Shown here piece by piece: positions 1 through 12,300 of a stretch of 64,000 nt of DNA. A model generated the notes under the pieces. That model was not told the DNA's origin. It searched no databases and saw only the letters and a list, made by a program, of their open reading frames with translations. Numbering within the stretch: the stretch's first letter is position 1; each line of letters starts with the position of its first letter. Position numbers and translations under genes: made by a program. Origin of the DNA: Paralvinella palmiformis (taxonomy: Eukaryota; Annelida; Polychaeta; Terebellida; Alvinellidae); contig JAODUP010000127.1 of NCBI GenBank assembly GCA_025642065.1, positions 1,549,501 to 1,613,500 on the forward strand, in the 5' to 3' direction.

Positions 1-1556
1 TAGCACCAGAGTAACACATGGTATCTATACGTGATAAATAGATAACAGCCCAAACCAAACAGTCACCTGGGTTATAACGGACGAGGGTTCATCTTCATAA
101 CATATATCAAAGTCGTCGCGAAGAGATAACCTCAATTTCTAGCAGCCAATAATTAACAGCGAACAGGCATAATCATCGACTTATAACATACGATGGTAAA
201 ACGTAACAATGACCAAGATGTAGACAATAGAAAACATATGTTATATGACGGTTACACAACGCAATAGCCGAGGCGATGGTGATCACACAGGATATATCAG
301 TTATCACTGAAAAATGCCAGTGACTGGTTAATACATTTATTCCAGGAAGTAGGCGTCTACACTTATTGAGAATTACATCTTTTCCATGATTGACAGGTCG
401 TGTAAAACGAAGAAAGATATTCAATCCATTCCAAACACACAAACCACGAACGACCTGCTGGATACTGCAGCCACACGGAGATGGTCCAGAAAATTTAATT
501 CAAAAGCAGCGCGGAGAAAATCTTAGCCGATTAGAAGAGACTAATATTCAAATAGAAAAATATGGTTTCAGAATTATTAATTAAACCCCGCTCATCCTTC
601 GTACAATCTTCACTCGGGATTTGCTGCCATGATGAATGGACGACGGGTCAGTCCATCGCCGGGAAGACAATAATCATTATAAGTCATGCCCATCCAAAGC
701 GTTTGTTGACGTTAACACGCCTTATGTTGGAGGCCATGTCCGGTTTCTGGAGATAACATTCCGCCGAAGAAAATAATCAATTTCAGTTCAAGTCAGCGGA
801 CGGCCTAGAATGAATATATATACAAGTTAACATCAGCTTAAGTGAAGGATCCTCGGCATCTGGCTTCAGAAGTGAAATCATGTGAGGAAAGAGAAGTATG
901 CTTCAGTGGCAGAAGTGGAGATCATCTTGGATCTGTTCTCTTATCACCTCATTCCGGATCTCTTCCCTTATCACCGCACATTAGCACCAAGGGCAGAATG
1001 AGGAGGACGTAAAGAGTGATGAGAATAGTATATCCGGATCTTATCTGGATATTAAGCGAGCCACTAGACAATAAACAATTGCAACAGTTCCGGTTATTGG
1101 CACGCAATGTGTGTATACTATATTATGAGGAGATTATGCGGCGGTAATGGTTCAGTCAGGATCGGCTTTCTGGATCCCATCCGGTTGGTCTGTCGGACCC
1201 CTGGAGGCTACTGACAGCCAGCCGATGATGGAACTTTTATTCGTCTGGATTAGAAAAACACCCGGACTGGCCTTACGGAGCATGAAATAAATTACGTTAG
1301 ATCACCATGAATGAATGATTCTCCAACACTGGGACAGATGAAGACGATTACATAAAGATATGAAGATTGGCGGAGAAACAGCAACAATCCCCGTAAAGTA
1401 ATACCTACAACATCGACAAATATTTACCAATATCATACTTCAATCAGCCAATGGCAGCACGACTGTGAGCAGAAAGAGCACATTAAGTTTTATCTATTTA
1501 TTATAGATAAAACACGAAACAACAACAAAGTACAATATGATGGTATAAAAATAATG

Positions 1557-1586
1557 CATCATCATCATCATCATCATCATCACCAT
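1557..1586. repeat. (CAT)n microsatellite
   Basis: An uninterrupted trinucleotide run of about nine units ends in CACCAT. It lies in non-coding sequence. Confidence 0.9.
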
Positions 1587-3082
1587 ATTATCTAAAACAC
1601 AGGCACTTTGAATGTTTAGCTTTGTAACTGAAATTAAAATACTGACATATCCATATGACGATGAAATCCTGCCAATAATTGAAGAATTCTAGCGCTTGTG
1701 CATGAACATTGATTGACATTACGAATGTGACTTATGCAAAAACTTAGAAATTATTAACTATCTTTTATCCAGTGCAATTAGTGAATTGTGATCCAAAAAA
1801 CCGCTAAAATGCCGGCAAATCGGCATAAAATGTACTACATCCCTCTAACCGAACTGATACCGGGATAAAATGCTGGGTCAGTAGATGGATCGTTCGGTGG
1901 TTAGCTGGGAGCAATGTGGTTTTAACACGACAGTTCACGCGAAGCCAATATTCACATCTGATTGGTTTTCCAGACCGTTCACTGAAGGCATAGGTATATA
2001 TTTACATTCTGTTGCCAATAACGACTACACCGTGCGAGATTCTCCACCGTGAGAGGAAGAGCTCCGAGAGATGCCCGTAAAACTTTGGACATAAATAAAA
2101 CAGTGTGAACATATAACTATAACATCACTGTATAAACGATGAGCTGAACAATTGACACCCTGATAATGGAAAGCTAAAATAAAAATGACACTGCCTCTAA
2201 ACTATGCTTTCTCGGTTTAGTAATACACTGTTTTTTTTTAACTTGCCGACATCCTAGCAGGGATGTATTAATACTTAAACGTTTTCTCACCCCCCCCCAA
2301 AAAAAAAGGGATACCGTTCAGACAGGATGTTGGCATTTCAGAATTGCATCGTACAAATTACGCCTATGATGTAGATGTATATAAATTAATCAGCATAAAC
2401 TAGATAACACGTGTAGCTAATCAATCAAACAGCTAATACATCTACACAGGACAGGTGAATGCAGTAGCTGCCAGGGCTCCCAGCAGACCACTTAGCTCAT
2501 ACCTGGATACAGTCACGTGTTAATCATATTCCACGACCGGGAACGGCATAATTATTGGCAACATTAATAGCCGGCATCGTTCTGGATCACCTGTGCCACC
2601 GATTTGAATGTTATTAATTATAAGTCGAACTTACTAGATAAATAATAACAAGGGTTCCGAAAAATAAATAAATAAATTTAAAATGTTGACATTAATTAGG
2701 TTGGCTATTTGTAAACAACGGTAGCCTGCCACACACACACAAACACACACACAAACTATCTATTTGGCATCACACTCATTTAACCACCTCTGTAAACAGG
2801 TGTCTTATCTAATGCACCGGCAGAAATCAACACAGTAGTATCACAGCCATCAGTATTCCTGGATAACCGGATCCGGAATAAGACAGGCAGAAAGCTGGAG
2901 AACCTGCTTGTAGGCACAATCCAATCAGTTTAAATATGTGATGTGTCAATCTTCAAACCAAACGCTCGTTGTCAGATACTGCTTCAATTAGACACCAGCA
3001 ACCACTAACGAAGACGTTCTGAACCTGCATAGCATTAGAACGACTCCTGCTAACAAGCGTGTTTTATTGAATCTAAATCGTT

Positions 3083-3110
3083 ATCATCATCATCATCATC
3101 ATCATCATCA
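3083..3110. repeat. (ATC)n microsatellite
   Basis: About nine ATC units. On the minus strand this produces a run of aspartates in a chance open frame, which is not a gene. Confidence 0.9.
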
Positions 3111-3876
3111 CTATTGGTAGCAATACTGGGCAAAAGATAGTCGGATACAGTTGTTAGCCAATAAAGCAGGCGGCCAATCCTTTTTACACATACTAGTCCT
3201 ATAACTACGCTGTATATTTTAATGTAGGTTTTTGGGGTAGTTAGAGCCAGGTATGTGCCAATAATAGCATAATTAAAACATACTATGACTACCAATATAA
3301 TATAGATAACTGTTGTATATATTACTTATTTAGTGTGATTCTACTGTATATTAATGACGTAAGCCTGTAGTTCAACCCAGGTACAAGTTAATGATTTGGT
3401 GAAACTAAGTTTATGCTAATCAGGTATTATTTATTTCAACCAAAACAAAACAAAAACGGATTAGGATTTAATTATAGTTACTTGTTAAACATATCTTTCT
3501 ATCTAAATTCTTTATACATGTATATTACACTTGTCCAAAGTCTAATTTACCACAGAATTTGTCCATTTGGACAAAAGCAATTGCTATTCATCTGTAACAA
3601 ATATGATATACAAGTTCCATCTCTATAATTAAAAGTGTTATGAGATTTTTTGGTGTTAAACGACACATCTTATGATAACTGGGAATTTACGAACAAGTGA
3701 CCCATGAAACTAAATTAAACACTGATCATGTCCACTTTATTGACATTCACTTCAATTAGAGTTAATTAGATGAAGCACTTTTGATGTAAACAATATTTAA
3801 TATATACCACAATGACTGAAACATTCTTAAATAACAAATTCATCATTTTAAATAAAGATTGGAAATTATTTTTCAG

Positions 3877-4436
3877 GTCATCCAGGCAGTCAAGGACCGG
3901 AAGGCCCTCCCGGCAAGCGAGGACGTAAAGGTGTACCAGGTGACCACGGAATACCAGGTCTGATCGGAAGTAAAGGTATGAAAGGTGAACGCGGCTATCC
4001 AGGTATGATGGGTGAGAAAGGCGGTAAAGGTGAGGCGGCTGGTCCGATGCACAAGGTTGCATTCTCTGTGGCCAGAAGTCAGAGGCTCGGACCAGTCCTT
4101 CAGGACACACCAGTCTCATTTGATGTTGTCTTCACAAACCTAAATGAAGCCTTCGATTCATACTCTTCTCATTTCGTATGCAAGATGAACGGTACGTACG
4201 TGTTCATGACTCACATCCTCGGTCAGAACAACAAGGATGTCTATGCTTGGATCATGCTGAATGACAAGCACAAGGTGCCGCTCCATGGTGATGGCAGGGC
4301 AGGCTATGGCACAGGAAGTCAGACGATCATTCTGAGGCTGAAGGCCGAGGACCACGTCTGGGTACAGTTGAGCAAGGACTCCGGGCTGCTGAATGACTAC
4401 ACCACTTTTTCCGGATACTTGTTATATGAGGACTGA
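3877..4436 (+). CDS. C1q domain-containing collagen-like protein, terminal exon (5' partial)
   Basis: Last coding exon of a secreted C1q/TNF-superfamily protein, a type used as lectin-like immune recognition molecules in molluscs and as collagenous trimers generally. A good acceptor (TTTTTCAG) precedes the exon, which opens with two bases completing a Gly codon. About 55 residues of Gly-X-Y collagen triplets follow (GHP, GSQ, GPE, GPP, GKR, then GDH, GIP and so on). From about residue 58 to the stop at 4434-4436 a full globular C1q domain of about 128 residues begins HKVAFSVAR and ends FSGYLLYED, with conserved aromatic strands (FVCKMNGTYVF, AWIMLND, VWVQL). NGT is a candidate N-glycosylation site. 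Upstream exons with the signal peptide and the rest of the stalk were not found. Assembly into collagen-stalked trimers is family knowledge. Confidence 0.92.
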
Positions 4437-5799
4437 ACGACAAAGAGACTGCTCGAGCTGGCTTAGGTCAATGCTCAGATAGGTCATTTCTAAAGATATC
4501 AGGAATAACCTGGGCCTGTTGCATTCATTTCGGCGAGCCCTGCAAATAATGTTCAGTGTGGAAGCTGAGCCAGTGTTAATACCACCTAAATTTCCTATGT
4601 GATGAACTTTTATAACTGGCATCACTTCAGAACATCCTGCAATGTATACTAAACATGCAAATATGGCACCAAAGCTTGCCGACAGGGCTGTAATTCTACC
4701 GAATCTCATAGTTTGCACATCATTAAAGATACATAAATACGGCAGCAAATTGTTTCTGCAAAACCTCAGAAAGTAAACTGGACTGCGAGTAGCTTACCCG
4801 GACAGAAGCCTCATATCAAACAACCAACTTGTATCAATCTTTATTATAAGTGTGTGATTTACTGTTAGACAGATCATACAAGTCACTAGGTGTGCTTATG
4901 TGATGTTTTTGATGTATGTGAAGTACCCATAACTGACACTTGGTATCTATAAGAATGATATCAATAACTATTTGCAGATCTTTATATACTTAGGAAGTAC
5001 ACGATCTGTGAAGTATAAAACACTGCAACTGTCACTTATTGTATTAATAGAATTGTATTAATGATCTATTGTTGGGTTAATTCTTAATCTGGGGATGAAA
5101 ATGATGAGCCATATATCGATATAAAGTGGATAACGATATTGCTAATTAGGAGGAATTAATGTTTTGATATACAGATCTTTTTCCAGTGATCGTATCAAAA
5201 TAATCCATTCCACATAAAGTTCTGCTCCAATACTTATCTGTCAAATTTGTCGCATAATGAGCTGTTCTAACAGTATTCGTTTTAATAATTATTCAAATTT
5301 GATATTTTACATAAAGATAGCATTTCATACCAAGATCTGATCCCATTAAGGACGTAACCATAACTAAAGTCTTCAAACTAGATCTCCACCCATCTGTATA
5401 TAATGATGTATTATAATTGATATTATGACTATTTGACTAGTTGTATGATATTTATCTACTTCATAATATAGGAGTTCTGTGCCATGATATTTATTTTCAT
5501 TGTTGGTCTTTCTTGTACGTGTTTCAAGTTTGTACCGAACAACTCTATTTTTAATACTGTTCCATGTAAAATCGATCAATCAGACACTTTTTTTATGAAC
5601 AGAAAAACTGATTAGCCATTGGCAGTTAATCACGACCATCATTCAAACCTGAAAATTAAGAAATCGAATGGCCAGCAAAATGTTTAGAAACGAAAACAGT
5701 CAGCCATGAAATTTCACTACACATTAGGGCTGATATTAATATTAGTAACGTTCCAGAAAGAGATCTGTAAAAAATGTTAGAAAGAATTAAAATACTCAC
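4437..5799. other. C1q 3' UTR and flank; putative LIG1 intron
   Basis: AT-rich sequence with no recognisable exon. The left part is presumably the 3' UTR of the C1q gene. On the minus strand the interval follows the donor of LIG1 exon 8 and contains no acceptor that continues a ligase reading frame. One acceptor-like CAG near 5653 would give an immediate stop after two codons. Confidence 0.5.
4722..4727 (+). promoter_or_regulatory. Candidate poly(A) signal ATTAAA of the C1q gene
   Basis: The hexamer ATTAAA lies about 286 bases after the C1q stop codon. It is the first good poly(A) hexamer I see on this strand. Position and motif are the only evidence. Confidence 0.35.
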
Positions 5800-6037
5800 T
5801 TGACAGTCTTATTTCCATGGTTACTAGCTGTGGATTTCTCTTGTTTTTTGTCTGAGTGTTTACTTGTGTCATTCTCGGATGGATGTTTAGCTTTATCATC
5901 CAACTGTGACTCATTTGAAGATGCTTTCCCGCCTTGAACTGACGTCATTTCTTCATTTTCTCCTTTGTGTTCTTCGGCCATTTTATCAGAATTTACGGAT
6001 GTATTCAGAACACTTTTAGCCTTCTTCTTGGGGACTC
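5800..6037 (-). CDS. LIG1: LIG1 exon 8
   Basis: 78 codons, Lys/Ser/Glu-rich and disordered, beginning GVPKKKAK. The acceptor ACTAAACCAG is the least certain in the model because the open frame runs on upstream. The donor GTGAGT is strong, so at least one more exon must follow to the left. Confidence 0.62.
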
Positions 6038-6354
6038 CTGGTTTAGTTAATAAATTAATTGCTTTTTCAGATCGCCTTGGATGTGATCTTCGATAATGAA
6101 ACATATTATATTTTGTGTCTTTTCCAAATGTCACATTTACTGATTGTGACACATTTAATGTGCAACACCGTGTCAGTATACAGATGTTTTCATGGAATAG
6201 TTAAAAAATAAAGTTTTCTTACCAAAGAAACTGTGCACTGGAAGTTTACTATTCTGCTGCTCATCTGTTTTCATGTATTTTCCTGAATCTGCAAAACAAA
6301 TTAAAACCTCTACATACTGTGTGTGTGTGTATGTGTGCATTCATACATGTGTTT

Positions 6355-6391
<37 letters not shown>

Positions 6392-9300
6392 ACATAATAT
6401 TTGAACATTCCTCTCAAGAGAAAACAAGCGGATAAACAGCCCAACATCCAGAAGACACCCACTTACACCTGGCTGTTATAAGCACTTAAGCTAAAAACTA
6501 GTTATAATAATATTTATAATCTAGACATAAGCCGTTATAGGATGGAATCGATCATTTCATTATGTTTTCAGTGTATGATGATAATACACTCAGATTAACA
6601 TGTGAGAAAAACTCTGTGTGGGGGGAAGCTTCTAAAGGTGCTTTCTGTACCCTGAAGCTGTGCGACTAATCTTCAATAATGGGGATTCTCAAATACTGAT
6701 CAGCAAAAGTTAATTCCCATTCTAAGACAGACATTTTTGGACACTGATATCATTGTTAAAAACATCTACACATCATCAGTGACATGACAGATCCATGTAT
6801 AAATATTAAACTACATACAATATGAACACCAAAGTATTTGATGATGTTGTTGGAAACTTGTAGAATATAACACAGTAACCACAGTAATTGATGGGCCACA
6901 ACATGTGCAACTCACTATTTACTATTCTACCACTACCACCCTAGACCTATCCTGAATAGACGCATCAGAAAGTTAGTCGGATTAAAAAACATCTTTGACA
7001 AATATCCAACTGATGTACATAGCTTCAGCTCTGTTGATAAAGTACTTAGTAGGGTTAAATGGGTTAACGGGTTAAAACTTTCAGAACAATTTGAGCCTTG
7101 ATATGCATCACTCTAAATAGCTATTACATGTAATAAGTAACCAACAAAAATAAAAAACAATTTGCAATGAAGTAGTTTAGCATTTACAAGTGCAGTGTGC
7201 TTAGAAACAGAAACTAACAAATTATTAAGTGAAAAAGTTGTATTTCTATAAATTAATATTAGAAACTATAATCTGGTTGAAATGTGACAATCTATCAGTA
7301 ATGTGAAACCGACATCAATACAGAAAAGCTATCATATACTTAGATCCAATGTTCAAATAAGTTCAAACACCAATTCTTAGCTGTAAATCATGTTTTAACG
7401 AATATCACTTTGTGCATATCATTAATAATAAATGTCACAAAATTGCCGTACAAAAGATCAGTTAATCTATGGATTTGCGTATATCACACAATTTACTACT
7501 TGTTCCAATTAATTTTGAAATATTTGAGTTAATTTCAATTCCAGAATGGGAATTGTTTTAAACTTTGAACTGATAAATTTGGAATTGAAATTGATCATGT
7601 CCACAAAAATAGTTTACCCTTTAATTTTCCCTTTTGGAAAAAATAAGCAATAACATTATTCTTTGCTAATTATGGAAAAAGATGTTTTCCATTTTTGTAT
7701 TTTTCCCATCTTCAGTTATCTACTCCTACTCCTTTTTCCATAATTGGTCAGACATGGGCTCAATCCAATTCCAGAATTGGAATTGAAAATTTGTTTATGG
7801 AATTCAAACTGATCAAATGGAATTGTGTGGAACTGGAATTGACAAAGTGAATTTGATCCCCTGTTTTGACAGCAACCTGCCGAGCTAATTCAGTTAAATA
7901 CTGTAGTCCATACCATGCACGGAAAGATAAACCAGACTAGCATGTGCTTAAAACAAGAGAAGAGCTACTAAACATTAGGTAATTAAATACATTTCAGTAC
8001 AGGAATATGCTATCATCGTCCACCGTAAACCCGTTCAAAGTTACGCTGAATTGATCTACTTCTAATTATTATTACCCAGACCCTGAACTATGTCAATAAA
8101 CAATTTAGACACCTATGTTCTCTTCATGTTTGATATCCTCTGTTTGCTCCTCTTCCTTGGCCTCTTTAATCTGCAAATACAGTTAAACCTGGCTTGAAAC
8201 ATCGTCTTGAAATCATACAATAAAATGACTAACGATTCAATCTGATGTGGTAATAAGCTAGTTCGGGATAGTTCTTGATGTCTCACATCACACCCATTCT
8301 ATGCGAGTGATAACGTACACCCAGGATTCCAGCATTCTCTATTTAGCTAGTGGACTGGAAACAACTACACACACATTTGTTTCATCCTGAAAAATTGATG
8401 TTAAGAAAGAAGTCTGCGAACTGGTAAAAGAAAGCAGTGTTATGATGGAGATTCTCTCGTAATTAATATACCTCTTTGGCTGGAGACGAGCATATCCTGT
8501 CAACTTCTCCATCTTCGTTTTTCTGGGGTTTGCCGACAGATTCTAGGTTGGAATCTTCACTTTTTGATTTCTTCCTCGTTGTGCAGCGTGACTGGGCCTC
8601 GTTGGCCGAGGAGGAATTTCTCATTCGTTTCCGCGCTAAACAGAAACATGTCCGTGTTTTACCAGATAATATATGGATTGGTAATCTGGAGTCTGGTTTG
8701 CTTGGGCTCCAGCATGTACCACAACACAAATCCATCATCGATATGTCACATCATAGAATAGCTACAGATGTAGGAAGGAGGAATGAACTATTTGCCGTAT
8801 GAAGGTTTTCTGGGTTATGGCATGTTCTGAACCATTTAAGCTTAGCAGCTGAACAGATGGTTCCAATTATAAACCTGACTGAAAGGCATGGCTGTATATG
8901 CAAACGCTTGGACTTTTAAAAATAGTAGTGAAACACTTGTTTCGTACACCTCCTATCACCATCATATTAAACCAGTAATTTAACTTTAAAGAGTATAATT
9001 TCTAGAAAATTGCCTTATTGTCCCTGATTGATATTATTTAGCCGAAACAAATGTTACATATGGATTATAAACCAAATTACAAATTAATAAAGTTTTTGCC
9101 ACACATTTATTTCTTAATAAACAATAAATAATCATACCAGTCTGTCTAGTTGGTATTTTTTCAGGAATGGGCGATGGACAAGTGACTACATCTGCATCAT
9201 CATTTATTGTAACCTGGTCAAATAAGAAGAAAAAAACAGACACATACACTATTAGGATACACATAAAAGACATTTACTGTGCATCTGTTTCTAAATATTT

Positions 9301-12300
9301 GTCATTTAATATTTGTTATTTGCAGATAAGCTTAATTATAAGACTGAATACTTTTCTAATACAATTATAAATATTTGACATTTCAATCACAATAACAGTC
9401 CCAAAATAAATCCAGTTAAAACTGTAAACAACTACATTTTCAAAAATATAATAGTTGACCACATTTTGATATATCTTACTTGTTTACAAAAATAGGAATA
9501 AAATTCAGATTATCTCATATTTAATTCACTACCTTATAAAAGCTAATGGTATTGACTCAAAAATTGTGTAAAATAAGCAGATTATTCACATATATCTAAT
9601 TGGGATCATGGCTTTCTAATTCTTTCAGACCATACAGGATTAAACAATTATGAATGGGTTCAGTATGAATTTCAGTACGCTGTGAAAATTATATGTGCAA
9701 TAATAAAGAACCTTTCCAACTATCAGAATTCTTATTCATTTTTAAAAAGATAAGTGACGAAAGTTTCAAGACATAAAATAAATGTCTGTTTAATTATTTG
9801 TTTGTCCTATTATATGCTATAAATAACCAGTATATTTCTATGATATAATTCTTGCTTGTATCATTATAAAGACATTTTCTTTTGGTGAGAGAAAATGAGT
9901 AATTTGTTATTTGTAAAATGGTTTATAATTGAGGAATTGTGGTGATCAAGTGTTATTATGACATATGCAGAAATTTTATTAGTTACATTACTTTGAAATA
10001 TATCAGTTATAACTAAACCAGGATTTTAATTCATTACAATTATAGTCAGACCAAACACTACATGAAAGCAACATAGACAAATATGTATTCAAACCCTTCG
10101 GCAATGAAGTGGAATACCTAAGGTGAGTAATCAAAATATAGCAAAAATGGCAACTACTTTGTCCAGTTGTTATACAAAGACGCTATATGATTCTCAATAA
10201 CATAATAAACACAATTTCAGTTAGACACTTTCAGAATAAATATTTAGTGGTGTCATTTTATTAAATAAAAAAGCACAGATGCCTATCATCAACTCAAATA
10301 ATATTCTTCAAAGAACTTAAAATTCAGCAACAACTTGCCAGAATAAATAGCAATCATAATGTACTCATTAAGACTTCACCTTTCTTGGTGTCATACTCGT
10401 TTCAGGTTGTCCATCAACAGATGATTCGATTGGTTCCCCTTGGAGAGGTTTCTGCTCATCGTTATCTTCTTGAGATTTACCTTCATTTGGAGGTCTATTT
10501 TCCATTTCATCTTCACTGTCACTCTCAATCACACAGTGATTCTTCTTTCTTATTGCCTTTGATTTAATTGGAGAATCTTCTTCAACTTGTTCCAATTTAG
10601 GCTTCTTCGTTTGATCAGATTCATCACTAATATAACAGAGTTTAGGTAAATAACAATAAGCATGCCTGAATTGGCTGATATGTTTGTTATATAATATTAG
10701 TGGCACTGACAATATCACACACACCCATACACGCACACACACACACACACATACCAGTTGACCTATATTTTACTCATGTGTATATATTGCATATTTTCCT
10801 GTAGATAAAGGTATGTTATCTTATAGAGCTATGTGTACAAATTCCTTTTTGCATTTGTGAAAAAATATATAAATAGACAGATATTGTCATATCATTAACA
10901 TCAATTTATGTAATACCTAATCACCTACTCTGTAATAGTACAATTAATTATCTTAATTAAAGAAACAATAAACACAGCTATTTTGACACAAGATATAAAC
11001 ATTGTCTTGTACATCTAAAAATACTACGAAGCTTTTGAAATAAATGTTGTACAGAGTTTCTTCCACTGTTCCAGTACAAATTTTGTATTACAGAGTCAGA
11101 AAATAATTAGTTGGTAAGACGGTATGTTGCCACAAACTCAGTAAAGAAATGGACAAATATAAGATTAGAATCTCAAAGAACAAAATCTTAAAATGATGGC
11201 TATATCAGCCAGCAGGGAAATCCATTTCAGACTTACTGTGGAGAATTTCTTACTGTTCTGTTGGATTTAATACTATCAAAGTATTCCAAACACATAAGAA
11301 TGTTCCAAATTCATAGCACACACATTCATGCATGTATATATCAAGGTGTGTAAATCTTAACTAAAAACAATTTCTATCGATCCATGTGCATGTTTTTATG
11401 AAGTGAGGATTATGACCATTTATTTTCATAAACAGGAACAAGGATAGAGGTCAGGAGTAAATGACATAGACTGATATTGATAGCTAACTTTAGCTTAGAA
11501 TAAGTCTAAGATTATATATCATTAACTATTAATTAAACCAGTGACAGTAACTTGAATACGTTCGGTGATTTGTGTTAGCTATATTAACTTCATAAAGTGA
11601 AATCAAATTAATTTGACCAAATCACAAATCAAATAGTGATTAAATAATCAAATTAGTAAACTGAATATAAACCATCAAACCTCTGATTTCAAATATTATA
11701 AAAATCTACAGATGTGAATCTCTAGTGATATTTCCAGAAAATTATTTAATAATAATAACAAGAAAACAACAAATGCATGTAAATATAATATTTTATTTAA
11801 GGAAGTAGGGGAACAGATTGGGACAAATAAGGTAGTTGCCTACTAGGTCACTAACTTCCAAAAGTTAATGGCCCTTAGCCAAAATTACTGGCTCTGAAAG
11901 GCAAGCTAAATGACCACCGAGCAAAGCGACCCCAATCCAGCTGAGGATTGGGGGCAACTTTAGATCTCTCCACCATGACAATAGCACTAGTAAACTGCTT
12001 TGATGCTTCACAGTTCCAGTAGGTCTTTCCTATGGATACACCCGTTTGCAACATCTGGCCTGCATTGTCACTCATAATCACTATAAGGATGGAAAGTTTT
12101 TAATCCAAGTTGCTCCTGTTTAAATCACATATAATCTTGTGAGCTTTCATGGTAAGAGGGTTATCCTTTGCATTCACAATGCATTTGGCTCTGGTATAAT
12201 AATTAGACTTCTAGTGCTGCAAATTGACTCTACCTTAAAAACATTAAGGAACCAGTTCTTCAATTGGGAAAGTGAAAAGTACATGGTGGGTAACCATACT

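Larger units (their letters stand above)
1..3876. other. Non-coding stretch left of the C1q exon
   Basis: I see no convincing exon on either strand. The short open frames here (up to 89 codons) have no recognisable domains or collagen Gly-X-Y pattern, and none resembles the catalytic domains of DNA ligase. The stretch holds two CAT/ATC microsatellites (near 1557 and 3083), short homopolymers near 2228 and 2291, and a CA-rich run near 2731. The upstream exon(s) of the C1q gene (signal peptide, start of the collagen stalk) and any further LIG1 exons must be very short and unrecognised here, or lie outside the window. Confidence 0.5.

Noticed and set aside
173..442. 89-codon minus-strand open frame
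   Set aside because: No recognisable domain, no splice or homology support, and length within chance expectation.
3766..4119. 117-codon minus-strand open frame opposite the C1q exon
   Set aside because: It is the antisense shadow of the Gly-X-Y collagen codons.
5640..5655. Terminal exon giving LIG1 a stop two codons after exon 8
   Set aside because: The acceptor-like TTTTCAG near 5653 would yield a catalytically empty protein. It was not included without transcript evidence.
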